From NCBI GenBank assembly GCA_937858895.1, contig CALLZN010000188.1, forward strand, positions 1 to 50,796: a stretch of 50,796 bases of DNA, read 5' to 3'. Shown piece after piece: positions 32,993 through 42,238 of the stretch. The stretch's first letter is position 1; every line of letters starts with the position of its first letter. Made by a program: the position numbers and the translations under genes. This DNA is from an uncultured bacterium (GTDB lineage: Bacteria > Planctomycetota > UBA1135 > GCA-002748355). The notes under the pieces were generated by a model that searched no databases, had not been told where the DNA came from, and saw nothing but the letters and a program-made list of their open reading frames with translations.

Positions 32993-34503
32993 AAGGAAGC
33001 TCCCTCGCAAGGCAAGTCGATCTCCACGACGAAGCCTTCGCCCTGCCTCGAGCGCACACGCATGCGTCCGCCGTGCTGCTCGACGATGGCGTAGCTGATC
33101 GACATGCCGAGTCCGGACGAGAGCTTCTCGCTGGTCGAGGTCGCGCCCTTCGTCGAGTAGAAGGGATCGAAGACGCGCTCGAGCGTCGCTTCGCTCGCCC
33201 CCGGTCCATTGTCCTCGACGACGATGCGCAGCGCCTTCGCGCCGTCTACTTCGACGCGGTGGATCGAGACCGAGATACGGGCAGCGCGGGCACCGCGTAG
33301 CTCTTCCATCGCGTCGAGGCTGTTCAGGAAGAGATTGAGGAAGACCTGGCTCATCTCGTGCGAGTCGCCGAGGACCACGTCATCGGCGCCCGACGCGTCG
33401 TCGATGACGTGAACGACGCCTTCCTGTTGCATGCGATGAGCGACGAGCGCGCGCGCGCGCTCGACCGCTTCGACCGGCCGGAAGGGTAGCGGTGTGCCGC
33501 TCCGCGGCGCGAAGTCGAGGGTTCTGCGCACGATCTTGCCGATGCGCAAGAGGCCCTCGTCGACGAGCTCGAGCCACTTCTCGTCTTCGGGCCGCGGACT
33601 GCGACGCAGGCGCCGCACGGCGTTCATCATCGCGGCGAGCGGATTGTTGATCTCGTGCGAGATACCGGCAGCCAAGGTCCCGATGGCCGCGAGCCGCTGG
33701 CTCAGCACGAGCTCACGCTCGCGACGACGTGCGCGAGCCGTCGCCGCCTCGACGGCCTGCGCGAGCTCCTCGCGGTGGCGCGAGATCTGGAGTCCGGCTC
33801 GATCGAAGGCGCGGATGACGGCGACGAGCTCTGGCGCGGCGTCGCTCTGCACGGTCGGGCGCGCTTCGAGGCGCCCTTCTTCGAAGGCCGCAGCGGTGTC
33901 GCCGAGCAACGCCAGCGGCTGCAAGACCCAGCGATCCAAACCGAAGTAGAGAAACGCACCGAGCGCCGCGATCGCTATGCCGAACGTGATCAGCAGGGAC
34001 CTCACGGGCAGGCGAGGCTCGGGCAGGGGATGCGGCAAGAACCAGCCACCGCCGACCACGTCGCCTTCTTCGCTCTCGATCGGCAGACAGAGGCCGCCAG
34101 CCACGCGCTTCGAACGCCGCTCACGAATGGCCAAGCCGAGCGCCTCGAAGATCTCGTCGCGCGGGAAGCGCGTCGGATCCCGATTCCACGCCCCGAGCGG
34201 ATTGAACTGCAAGAAGCCGCCGTCGTCCGAGAAGCGCCGAAAGTCGACGATCATGACGTCTTCGCAGAGGATGCCGAAGTTGCCGGACTCGAGCACCCGT
34301 TCGATCGTCAAGCCCGAGGCCGCGCTCTGCTCGACGAAGCGACGCAGCACAGCCGGCATCTCGGCCTCGAAGCTGGCTTCGAACGAGCGCTCGAAGCGAC
34401 CGACGAAGGCTCGCCCCTCCGTGTGCAGGAGCCACGAGAGCGACGCCAAGACCAAGAGGTTGATGATGACGATCGCGGCGATGAGTTTGGCGCGAAGCGA
34501 CAT
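32989..34503 (-). CDS. Sensor histidine kinase (NtrB/ZraS-like)
   Basis: A 504-residue membrane kinase. The first helix is at about 7-25 (LIAAIVIINLLVLASLSWLL), then a periplasmic sensor of about 140 residues with one Cys-containing strand, and a second helix at about 168-188 (SLLITFGIAIAALGAFLYFG). A HAMP-like linker follows. The H-box is AIGTLAAGISHEINNPLAAM (phospho-His near residue 281). The ATPase domain has an N-box FLNSLD, a G1 EDNGPGA, an F-box VFDPFYSTK and a G2 SGLGMS. No response regulator gene is next to it in the window. The start has GGAGG 12 bases upstream. It lies between pilC and the CNNM genes with a GTGA overlap downstream. Confidence 0.9.
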   Translation of the reverse strand: MSLRAKLIAAIVIINLLVLASLSWLLHTEGRAFVGRFERSFEASFEAEMPAVLRRFVEQSAASGLTIERVLESGNFGILCEDVMIVDFRRFSDDGGFLQFNPLGAWNRDPTRFPRDEIFEALGLAIRERRSKRVAGGLCLPIESEEGDVVGGGWFLPHPLPEPRLPVRSLLITFGIAIAALGAFLYFGLDRWVLQPLALLGDTAAAFEEGRLEARPTVQSDAAPELVAVIRAFDRAGLQISRHREELAQAVEAATARARRRERELVLSQRLAAIGTLAAGISHEINNPLAAMMNAVRRLRRSPRPEDEKWLELVDEGLLRIGKIVRRTLDFAPRSGTPLPFRPVEAVERARALVAHRMQQEGVVHVIDDASGADDVVLGDSHEMSQVFLNLFLNSLDAMEELRGARAARISVSIHRVEVDGAKALRIVVEDNGPGASEATLERVFDPFYSTKGATSTSEKLSSGLGMSISYAIVEQHGGRMRVRSRQGEGFVVEIDLPCEGASL

Positions 34504-34536
34504 GGCGTCGCCATTCCTCCGAGGTGCGACTGCGGC

Positions 34537-35706
34537 TCAGCGACTACCGCCCATCGACTGCATCAGCTTGAGCATCGGAGCCAAGAGCGCATAGATGATG
34601 AAGCCCACGAAGACCGCCAGCACCACGATGAGCAAGGGCTCGAGGACCTTGAAGACGGTACTGATGGTTCGATCGACTTCGATCTCGTAGCGGTCGGCGA
34701 TGCGAGTCAACATGCGGTCGAGTTCACCGGTCTGCTCACCGACGTCGACCATGTTCGTGATCAGGTCGTCGAAGATGATCGACTCGGCCATGGCCGGCGC
34801 GATGCCCTCACCTTCGCGGATGCTGCCCAGAATGTTGTCGATCGACTCTTCGAGGACCTTGTTGCGCACGGAGGCGCGCACGATCTCGAGAGCTTCGAGG
34901 TGCGGGACACCGCTCTCGACGAGGGTGCCGAAGGTCCTCGCGAAGCGCGCGACGATCGTCTTCTTGATCAGCGGCCCGAAGAGCGGCAAGCGCAGCAAGA
35001 GGCGGTCACGCTGATAGCGATACGCCGGCACACGCCCGACGAGGAAGCGGTGGGTGATGATGACGAGCGGGATGCCCAGCGCCCAGAGCCACCAGTTTTC
35101 GAGCAAGAAGTCGCTGATCGCGATGAGCCGCTGCGTCGCCGCCGGCAGTTCGTCTTGGATCAGCTGCTTGAAGATCGTCTTGAACTTCGGGATCACGAAG
35201 GTCATGACCCCGAGCACGACCGAGACCGCGACGAAGATGACGACGACCGGGTAGGCCAGCGCGCCCTTGACCTTCGCCTTGATGTCCTCCGTCGACTCCA
35301 TGAAGGAGGCGAGGCGCTCGAGGATGGTCTCTTGGATACCGCCGGCCTCGCCAGCGCGGATCATGCTCGTGTAGAGGTTGTCGAAGGTGCGCGGATACTT
35401 CTCGAGCGCCTCCGAGAGCGGCGTGCCGCCCTCGACGTCCTCGGTGACTGCCGCGACCGTGCGCTGCAGCGGCCCGGACGGCAACTGGCCTTCGAGGATG
35501 CGCAGGCTGCGCACGACCGGGATCCCGGCTTCGAGCAGCGTCGCGAGCTGGGACGTGAAGTCCGCAAGCGCCTTGGGGCGCACCCGGCCGCGGACGGTGC
35601 CGCCGGACTTGGAGGATGGTGCCAGGGTCGGTCGCGCCGGTCGGTTGGCCGCGGCGTTCGGCGCTGCACTCGGAGCGCGGACTTGTCGTTGAAGCTTCTT
35701 CGGCAT
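34537..35706 (-). CDS. pilC: Type IV pilus inner-membrane platform protein PilC (GspF family)
   Basis: A 389-residue protein with two tandem GspF/PilC domains. The first has FTSQLATLLEAGIPVVRSLR and TSMIRAGEAGGIQETILERL. The second repeats the pattern with FARTFGTLVESGVPHLEALE and NMVDVGEQTGELDRML. Three membrane helices are visible (VVVIFVAVSVVLGVMTFV, WWLWALGIPLVIITH, LLIVVLAVFVGFIIYALL). It is the platform on which PilB and PilT work to assemble or retract pilin. The start is ATG 35706, preceded by an 8-bp hairpin 17 bases upstream. It follows the PP2C gene after about 150 bases. Confidence 0.93.
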   Translation of the reverse strand: MPKKLQRQVRAPSAAPNAAANRPARPTLAPSSKSGGTVRGRVRPKALADFTSQLATLLEAGIPVVRSLRILEGQLPSGPLQRTVAAVTEDVEGGTPLSEALEKYPRTFDNLYTSMIRAGEAGGIQETILERLASFMESTEDIKAKVKGALAYPVVVIFVAVSVVLGVMTFVIPKFKTIFKQLIQDELPAATQRLIAISDFLLENWWLWALGIPLVIITHRFLVGRVPAYRYQRDRLLLRLPLFGPLIKKTIVARFARTFGTLVESGVPHLEALEIVRASVRNKVLEESIDNILGSIREGEGIAPAMAESIIFDDLITNMVDVGEQTGELDRMLTRIADRYEIEVDRTISTVFKVLEPLLIVVLAVFVGFIIYALLAPMLKLMQSMGGSR

Positions 35707-35723
35707 GCGGGAATCCGGACGAG

Positions 35724-35751
35724 CCCCCGAAGCAAGACCGCGTTTCGGGGG
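35724..35751 (-). promoter_or_regulatory. Strong hairpin upstream of pilC
   Basis: CCCCCGAA (35724-35731) and TTCGGGGG (35744-35751) form a perfect 8-bp stem; the 12-base loop can close further by G-U and C-G. It ends 17 bases before the pilC ATG. Another hairpin, AGACC/GGTCT (35840-35852), lies six bases after the PP2C stop. The 150-base gap therefore probably separates two transcripts or holds a processing site. Confidence 0.45.
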
Positions 35752-35857
35752 AAGCAAAGTTCGCGGGGCCGATCATCCTGACAGGCAGGGCCCGCGGGTG
35801 CCAGCCAGTCGCACGACCATCTCAGAGACATCTCACAGAAGACCGAAGGTCTCAGGC

Positions 35858-36787
35858 TCAGCGCCAGCGGATCCACGCGGCCACACCCAGCAGGACGATG
35901 CCGACGAGAATCAAAAAACCCGGCCAAGCGCGGGCGAGCGCGGAAGGACCGCGCGGCGCGCGCAAGGCCGAGCGAGGCCGATCGAGCTTGGACTCGGCAA
36001 TTTCGACGGGCGCGTCGTCCGCGTCGGCAGAGCGAGCGCCGCGATACTCGAGCATGCAGACGCTCGCATTGTCGCTGCCGTCGATGGCACGCGCGCGTTC
36101 GAGGAGCAGCGGCACGGCCTCGTGCAGCGCGCAACTGTGAACCGTCGCGAGCCCTTCGGCCTCGGGGATGGCGCGCCAAAGTCCGTCGCTCATCAACAAG
36201 ACGCGGTCGCCGGCAACGAGCTCGGCCTCGAAGAAGTCGGGCTCATCGGCCTCCACGCTCGCCGGCTCGGCTCGGGCGACTAAGGCCTTGGTGAGGCGCG
36301 ACTCTTCGAGGGCGCTCGCGTGCACGCTCGTCAGCCACTTCGCGCCGTCCTGGCCGATCCAGAGGCAGCGCGAGTCACCGATGTGCACGCCCACGATGCG
36401 ATCCTCGACTTGGACGAAGGCGGTCAGCGTCGTGCCCATGCCGTCGAGACGCGGGTTCTCGGCTGCCGCGCGATCGAGGGCGTGCTGGGCAGCTTCGAAA
36501 GCCGAAGCGAGGCAGCGTCGCAGTCCATCGGCTGCGCCGAAGCGCGCAACGGCCGCGGACACGTCGACGTCGAGCCAGGCGGCGAGCAGGGCGCGCAGCG
36601 CAAGGCGGCTCGCTTCGCCACCACCGACGCTGCCACCCATGCCGTCGGCGAGGCCGATCAAGCGCCCGCGCTGCGCGAAGGCCTGAGCGTCGCGCGGCTC
36701 ATAGACGAGGATGTCGTCCTGGTTGTCGACGCGCCGCAGGCCGACATCGGACGCGAAGCCGATCGCGACGTCCGTTCGCACTTTCAT
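35858..36787 (-). CDS. PP2C-family Ser/Thr phosphatase with C-terminal membrane anchor
   Basis: A 309-residue PPM phosphatase. The metal-binding motifs are DNQDD (residues 21-25), GLADGMGGSVGGGEAS (from 45) and, later, HIGDSRCLWI, LMSDGLW and DGSDNASVCML. One C-terminal helix (about 285-305, GFLILVGIVLLGVAAWI) anchors it so that the catalytic domain is cytoplasmic. It is the natural counter-enzyme of the Ser/Thr kinase encoded two genes upstream. The ATG overlaps the stop of the lipoprotein gene (ATGA), so kinase, lipoprotein and phosphatase are translationally chained. Confidence 0.88.
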   Translation of the reverse strand: MKVRTDVAIGFASDVGLRRVDNQDDILVYEPRDAQAFAQRGRLIGLADGMGGSVGGGEASRLALRALLAAWLDVDVSAAVARFGAADGLRRCLASAFEAAQHALDRAAAENPRLDGMGTTLTAFVQVEDRIVGVHIGDSRCLWIGQDGAKWLTSVHASALEESRLTKALVARAEPASVEADEPDFFEAELVAGDRVLLMSDGLWRAIPEAEGLATVHSCALHEAVPLLLERARAIDGSDNASVCMLEYRGARSADADDAPVEIAESKLDRPRSALRAPRGPSALARAWPGFLILVGIVLLGVAAWIRWR

Positions 36788-37923
36788 CGCGGCACGAGGA
36801 GCGTCATCGACGCCGCCTGGCCAGCCAGGTCTTGGACGACGAAGCGCAGCTCGGCATCGCCGCCCCGCAAGGGAAAGCGCGCGCGATAGGTGATCCATCT
36901 ATCACCGCGCTCGATGCTCTTCGCGAGCTCGCTGCGGAAGGCGGCGAGCGACTCCGCTGGCATGTCGCGACCGTTGCCGCTCGCATCGAAGGTGCGGACG
37001 AAGGTGTCTTGGAGCTCGCGCTCACAGCGCACGACCAGCTCGACCGCCGCGCCGACGACGCGCGCTTCGACTTGCAAGCTCGCCTCTGCACGCAGGGCCT
37101 CGAGGAGTTCGGGATCCTTGAGCCGCGCGAGTAGACCCAAGACGATGCGATCCGCGCCGTCTGCGCGCACCGCGGCGACGACCTTGTCGCGGTCGTTGCC
37201 GACCAATGACGGCGGCACGAGGATCGACGATGCGATGCCCAAGAAGTCGCTGCGATCGATCAAGGACAAGTCGATCGTGCCCGGCACGACGACGATGCGC
37301 GAGGTCAAGGTCCGGCCCGAGGCGACGTCGACGAGACTCGCGCGCAGCTTGGCCTTGGACTCGAAGCGATGGTCCGGCACGAAGAGGCCGATGCCAGCGA
37401 GCAACCAAGCGATGGTCGTGATCGGCCACTGGCCCGTGACGCCGAGGCTCTGCACGGGCCCGTCGCGCAGACCCTCGACGACGAGCATCCAGTCCGCTTC
37501 GGCGGCGGCTGCTTCTTTGCGCGCTTCTTCGAGCGCTGTGCTGTCGCCGAGAGCCAGGGCCTCGCGCCGACTGGCGTCCTGGCTGGCGAGGCGCAGCACG
37601 CGCGTCGCGAGCCGACCGCGCTCGAGGATGTCGACGAGTTTGTCGAAGGCGATCGGCTCGGCGACTCCGACTTCGAAGGTGCGCTCGGAGAGCGTGCTCT
37701 CGGACGCGCTTCCCGAATCGGCTGCCGCCGACCGCCCTCGCTCTTCGGACGGCAAGAAGGCGCCACCAACGACCGCGATGCGGTAGGGCAGCGGCGGCAG
37801 ACTCGCGAGGCGACTCGCGTCGCGCGCGAGCGTGCTCGTGCACGCGCTCGTCAAGAGCGTCGTCGCGAAGGCGAGGGCGCAGAGGACCGCGCGCGACCAA
37901 GACAGAGGGCGTGTCGGCCGCAT
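36784..37923 (-). CDS. Lipoprotein of unknown function in the kinase-phosphatase operon
   Basis: A 379-residue protein with a lipoprotein signal: RAVLCALAFATTLLTSAC, Cys28 in a good lipobox. The mature part starts with YRIAVVGGAFLPSEE and has ADWMLVVEGLRDGPVQSLGV, a hydrophobic stretch TIAWLLAGIGLFVPDH, and a C-terminal strand domain (RFPLRGGDAELRFVVQD). Overall it resembles outer-membrane lipoproteins of pilus or transport clusters, but I do not recognise a family. It begins on the kinase stop (TGATG) and overlaps the PP2C gene (ATGA). The tight coupling between kinase and phosphatase suggests it is a partner or ligand of the receptor kinase. Confidence 0.68.
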   Translation of the reverse strand: MRPTRPLSWSRAVLCALAFATTLLTSACTSTLARDASRLASLPPLPYRIAVVGGAFLPSEERGRSAAADSGSASESTLSERTFEVGVAEPIAFDKLVDILERGRLATRVLRLASQDASRREALALGDSTALEEARKEAAAAEADWMLVVEGLRDGPVQSLGVTGQWPITTIAWLLAGIGLFVPDHRFESKAKLRASLVDVASGRTLTSRIVVVPGTIDLSLIDRSDFLGIASSILVPPSLVGNDRDKVVAAVRADGADRIVLGLLARLKDPELLEALRAEASLQVEARVVGAAVELVVRCERELQDTFVRTFDASGNGRDMPAESLAAFRSELAKSIERGDRWITYRARFPLRGGDAELRFVVQDLAGQAASMTLLVPR

Positions 37924-40900
37924 CACGACTTGCTCCTCATGAACTTGACGAAGGCCTCGGCGCCCACGACGCGGAAGCCCGTGACGTCGACCTTGGGAGC
38001 GACCCTGCCGTCGATGCCGAGGCCGTCGCGACGCACGCTCGCGACGCGCTTGACACCGAGGATGCCCTCGGCGCTGCCCGCGCCGCGCACGTCGTTCAGG
38101 TGGTCGGAGCTGTCGATGCCACGCAAGACAGGCTCGCCCCAAGAGATCCCCCGCACCTGACCGATCGCGAGCTCGAGAGTCCTCGGCGGCTTGAGGTCGT
38201 GGACGTCGCGGCGCTTGGCCGTGTAGTCGACGTGGCGATCGTGGACTTCGATCAAGAGGCGGTAGCTTGGCTCGAGGGTCAGCGCTGGCAGGTCTTCGAC
38301 CCATTCGCGCACTCCGAACTCGAGGCCGACCATCTCGCTTCCGTCCCAGGCACGCGCGACGTCGCCAGCTCGGCGGTTCTCGGTAGCATCGCGCGGCCAC
38401 CGCCCGGCGTCCATGCGTTGACCCGCGCGCGCAGTTTCTCGGAAGGCAACGAAGTCATGTCGCCATGTCTCGGCCCGCACTTCACTCGCGACACGGATGC
38501 CGTGCACAGCATCGCGGCCGAGCCCTTCGCCGAGCGCCGCCCACTCGAGCTCGGCTCCGAAGGGCAGGCGAAAGAAGTCGACGTTGCCGAAGGTCACGAA
38601 GCCGAGCCAGCGACAGAAGGCTGAGGCTTGATAGTAATTCACTCCCGTGACGGGGCGCTCGGGCGCCTTGGCGACGACGTCCTCGAAGGAGCGGTCCTCG
38701 AAGATCGACAAGTCCGGCAGCAGGTTCTGCAAGGTCAGGCGGTCGGCGCCGAGAGGATCTTCGAGGTGGAGCAGCGCGGTCGGCACGAAGTCGGGCTCTT
38801 CGGTCCGCGCCAGGACATCACGCACGAACTCGTAATACATGCGCCGCGTGACCTCGTTCGCGGCTACGTAGACATCGCGGAGGCCGCGCACCGCGATCGG
38901 AGGATCGAAGGCCAGACTGCCGCGCAACGTCGCCTCAGGTGGCGGCCCAATGAGGACGGCGACATCTTCTCGTGGAGCGAGGCAGGGCACGAGCATGAGC
39001 TCCGCGAGCGCCGGCTGGCGGACGCCGAGCGCCCCGAGCCTGAGCCCACGCAGAAGACTGCGCGTGGGTTCGAAGCGCACGCCACAGCGCCGATCGCCAG
39101 CGCGCGTCCGCAAGACGAAGTCCTGCGTGGCCGGCTGCCGCGTAGCGAAGTCCTCGCGCGCGATCGAAGTCCAACCGCAGACAGCACTCACGAAGTCGAA
39201 GGGCAGGTCGAAGCGATGTTCGCGCGCTTGGCCGGAAGTCAGCGCGATCGTCCCTGGATAGCTGCGCTGGCCGTGGAGGAGGGTCGTCGCCGAGCCGAGC
39301 GGCAGCGGCGCTTCATCGAGGACGAGCACTTGCGCCGAGCGCCCGAACTCCACCGCCGCGGTCGCAAGGCCCAACGGCTCTGCCGCGTGCCAGAACTTCG
39401 CGACCTCGACGACAGGCCGCGTGTCGACGCGCGACGTCGCCGACACAGTTGCTCGTCCGAGCGCGTCTTCGACCTCGAGGGCGATGCGGTTCGGCCCGGG
39501 CAGGAGCGGCGCGGCCATGCGCGCGAAGAGCTCGGCGTCCTCGACGCGAACCCAGTCTCCAGCGAACCAGCGTCCGTTGCGCTCGTGCCAATAGCGCGCG
39601 CGTAGGTCGAGGCTCGCTTCGGGAAAGGGGGCGAGCGTCAGCGCGAGGCGCGCGCTGTCGTCGACGATCGTGAGGAGCTTGGCAGCGATCAACTCGGTCG
39701 AGAAGGAGCCTTGAGCGAGCGCGCCGGGCACCGCGACCGCTGGCACGCCCGGCAGGACGACGACGTCGAGCGTCGTCGTGGAGCGCAGCGGCTCGACCGA
39801 GACGCCATCGGCGCGCACGTGGTGCACGCGCAGACTAAAGGTCCGCCCGGCGGCGAAGCCCGGCAAGGTGACGCGGGTGCGGCCAACATCGCTCTTCTCG
39901 ATCACGATGCCCGACGCTGCGTCCGGGACCCAGGCAGGGATCCACTGTTGGTTGCAGCGATACTCGAGGACGAGGGGCACGTTCTCGGCGACGCGCAACG
40001 ACCACGGCGCAGCGCTGAGGCGGGCACGCCGATCGAGCGCATCGACCTCGCGTCCTTCGTGCACGATCGCGAAAGCCGCGCCGAGCTCGACGCGGTCGAG
40101 TAGCAGGGTTCGCGACAGGGCAGCAGAACGGTTGCCGCTCGCGTCTTCGAGTTCGACGCGGATGTCGAGCGCGCGGACCTCGGCGCGCAGATCGCTCTGC
40201 ATGAAGCTGAGCCTCGTGCCTTGCATCGCGAAGTCGCCGCGTTCGAGCACGCGCTCGACCGCCGCCTCGCTGGCATCGCCCGCGCCTTCGCCGGTCGACT
40301 CGAAGCGCACCCGCAAGTGGAGTCGCGAAGCGGCGCGCTCTTCGTGCGCGAGGCGCACAGAGATCTTGGCGACGCCCGAATCAACGACCACGCTCGCAGG
40401 CAAGGACGGGTCGTCGAGGATCGAAGACCCAATGCCGTCGATCGACGAGAGCGAAGGGATCCACAGGTCGACGCGTTCGAGCTCGTAGGCGGACTTGGTG
40501 ACCCGGCCAGCGCTGTCCGCGGCCACGACAACGAGGGTTGCCGGACCAAAGTCGTCGAGCTCCGGCCCGCGCGCGTCGGCGAGCGCGAGGACCCTGCCGA
40601 TCGGGATCTCGACTTCGCGCTCGCGCGACGCGACCTCGCGCTCGTGCGAGGCCAGCACGCGATCGCCACGTCGCAGCTCCAGCCGCAAGGCAACCCGCGG
40701 CGAGTCCTCCTCGATCCGCAGGCGAAGACGAGTTGCAAGCGATAGGCGCTCAGGGGCATCGGCGACTTCGATCACCGGGGCCACCGTGTCGACGAAGACG
40801 AGGGCATGCGCGACGAGGCGCTGCGACCTACGGTCTTGGAAGTCGAGGGCGACGGCTCCCTCCCGCCGCGAGCACGAATCGAGAATGGCCCGCCAAGACG

Positions 40901-42215
40901 GATCGCGGGAAGCGTCGAGCTCGAGGCGACCCCGGTCGAGGCGACCGCCGAGCTGGTACTCGAAGATGTTCGTCGTGCCGTCGTAGCCGCGGACCAGGAT
41001 GTCACCGGGCTCGAGTCCACGCGCGACGAAGGCGAGGCGCTCGACGCGCTCCATCGCGAGGTGCTGCGCTTCTACGCCGGGCGCGCGCCGCGCCTCGAGC
41101 ACCAGGGGGCTCGCGGAACTCGCCTGCAAGAAGGGCTCGACGTCGCTCTTTGCCGTCAAGCTCGTGAGGAGGGCGAGCGACCCGAGCATGATCGATAGCA
41201 CCGCCGCGGCTTGGCGGCTCGCGCTCGTCGGTCGTCGCATGGCTTCGACCGCGTCACGGACCGCCCGCGGCGACGCCGGCCGCTCGTCGGGGTCTTTCGC
41301 GAGCAAGCGCGCGATGAGCTGCGAAAGCCGTTGTGGCGCCTGCTTCCTCGACGGCAGGACGACCTCGTCCTCGAGCACGGCGCGCATGCGCGCGTCGAGG
41401 TCGGCACTGCGCGAGACCGAGAAGGGCGGTGTCCCGGTCAGACATTGCAAGGCGACGACGCCGAGCGAGAAGAGGTCTGCGCGCGCATCGTGCGCCTCTT
41501 CGCGCAAGATCTCCGGCGCCGTGTAGGGCGGATGGACCCAGCGTCCAGCGACGGCGCTGGACTTGGCGCTCGCGTGCTCTCGGCCGAGGTCATCGCTACG
41601 GGTCGCGATTCCGAAGTCGAGGATCTTCGCGCGAAAGCCACCATCACGCGCCTCGATCATGATGTTGCGCGGCGAGAGATCGCGATGAACGAGGCCGCGA
41701 CCGGCGGCCTCCTCGAGGCCATCGAGGACTTGCAGCAGGAGTTCGCACACGACCCAGGGTTCGAGCTGCTTCTCGCGGTCGAGGATCCGGTCGAGGGTCT
41801 CGCCGAGTGCTAGCTCCATGGCGATGAAGATCGAGCCCTCCGGCGTCTCGCCGACGTCGAGGACGCGAGCCGTGTGTTCACTGCGCAGCAGCGACGCCTT
41901 GCGCGCCTCAGCGATCAAGGTCGCCTTGAAACCCGCGTGCCGCGCAAAGCTCGGATGCAGGACCTTGACGGCCACCGGGAGCAGCGAGAGCTCGTGCTCG
42001 GCTCGATAGACCGTGCCCATACCGCCCTTGCCGAGGACGCCGGTGACACGATACTTGCCGCCGATGACGACGCCGATCCACGGACTGTGGCCGAGCTCGT
42101 CCCCACTCCGCTCGACCCATCCGAGCTCGGTCGTGCGCACGAGCTGCACGTCGCAGGTGCCGCAGCGCCGTTGCTCCGAAGTCGTCAGTCCTTCACAGAC
42201 GGGACATATCCGCAT
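37923..42215 (-). CDS. Giant receptor-type Ser/Thr protein kinase with C-terminal FGE/SUMF1 domain
   Basis: A 1430-residue protein with the following order. A zinc-ribbon (CPVC and CGTC, residues 4-21) comes first. The kinase domain (about 52-315) has the P-loop VLGKGGMGTVYRAEHE, VAVKVL, the catalytic HRDLSPRN near residue 175 (Ser where most kinases have Lys, as in a known subset of bacterial kinases), ILDFG and YTAPE. A membrane helix lies at about 335-352. A long extracytoplasmic strand-rich region follows (about 360-1100), with Ig/FN3-like alternation. The SUMF1/FGE domain (about 1105-1425) has YVAANEVTRRMYYEFV and PVTGVNYYQASAFCRWLGF. It should sense an envelope or surface signal and phosphorylate cytoplasmic targets. 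The start has GAGG nine bases upstream, inside a 5-bp hairpin (42221-42239). Confidence 0.88.
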   Translation of the reverse strand: MRICPVCEGLTTSEQRRCGTCDVQLVRTTELGWVERSGDELGHSPWIGVVIGGKYRVTGVLGKGGMGTVYRAEHELSLLPVAVKVLHPSFARHAGFKATLIAEARKASLLRSEHTARVLDVGETPEGSIFIAMELALGETLDRILDREKQLEPWVVCELLLQVLDGLEEAAGRGLVHRDLSPRNIMIEARDGGFRAKILDFGIATRSDDLGREHASAKSSAVAGRWVHPPYTAPEILREEAHDARADLFSLGVVALQCLTGTPPFSVSRSADLDARMRAVLEDEVVLPSRKQAPQRLSQLIARLLAKDPDERPASPRAVRDAVEAMRRPTSASRQAAAVLSIMLGSLALLTSLTAKSDVEPFLQASSASPLVLEARRAPGVEAQHLAMERVERLAFVARGLEPGDILVRGYDGTTNIFEYQLGGRLDRGRLELDASRDPSWRAILDSCSRREGAVALDFQDRRSQRLVAHALVFVDTVAPVIEVADAPERLSLATRLRLRIEEDSPRVALRLELRRGDRVLASHEREVASREREVEIPIGRVLALADARGPELDDFGPATLVVVAADSAGRVTKSAYELERVDLWIPSLSSIDGIGSSILDDPSLPASVVVDSGVAKISVRLAHEERAASRLHLRVRFESTGEGAGDASEAAVERVLERGDFAMQGTRLSFMQSDLRAEVRALDIRVELEDASGNRSAALSRTLLLDRVELGAAFAIVHEGREVDALDRRARLSAAPWSLRVAENVPLVLEYRCNQQWIPAWVPDAASGIVIEKSDVGRTRVTLPGFAAGRTFSLRVHHVRADGVSVEPLRSTTTLDVVVLPGVPAVAVPGALAQGSFSTELIAAKLLTIVDDSARLALTLAPFPEASLDLRARYWHERNGRWFAGDWVRVEDAELFARMAAPLLPGPNRIALEVEDALGRATVSATSRVDTRPVVEVAKFWHAAEPLGLATAAVEFGRSAQVLVLDEAPLPLGSATTLLHGQRSYPGTIALTSGQAREHRFDLPFDFVSAVCGWTSIAREDFATRQPATQDFVLRTRAGDRRCGVRFEPTRSLLRGLRLGALGVRQPALAELMLVPCLAPREDVAVLIGPPPEATLRGSLAFDPPIAVRGLRDVYVAANEVTRRMYYEFVRDVLARTEEPDFVPTALLHLEDPLGADRLTLQNLLPDLSIFEDRSFEDVVAKAPERPVTGVNYYQASAFCRWLGFVTFGNVDFFRLPFGAELEWAALGEGLGRDAVHGIRVASEVRAETWRHDFVAFRETARAGQRMDAGRWPRDATENRRAGDVARAWDGSEMVGLEFGVREWVEDLPALTLEPSYRLLIEVHDRHVDYTAKRRDVHDLKPPRTLELAIGQVRGISWGEPVLRGIDSSDHLNDVRGAGSAEGILGVKRVASVRRDGLGIDGRVAPKVDVTGFRVVGAEAFVKFMRSKS

Positions 42216-42238
42216 GGCTCGCGCCTCAACGACGGGCG

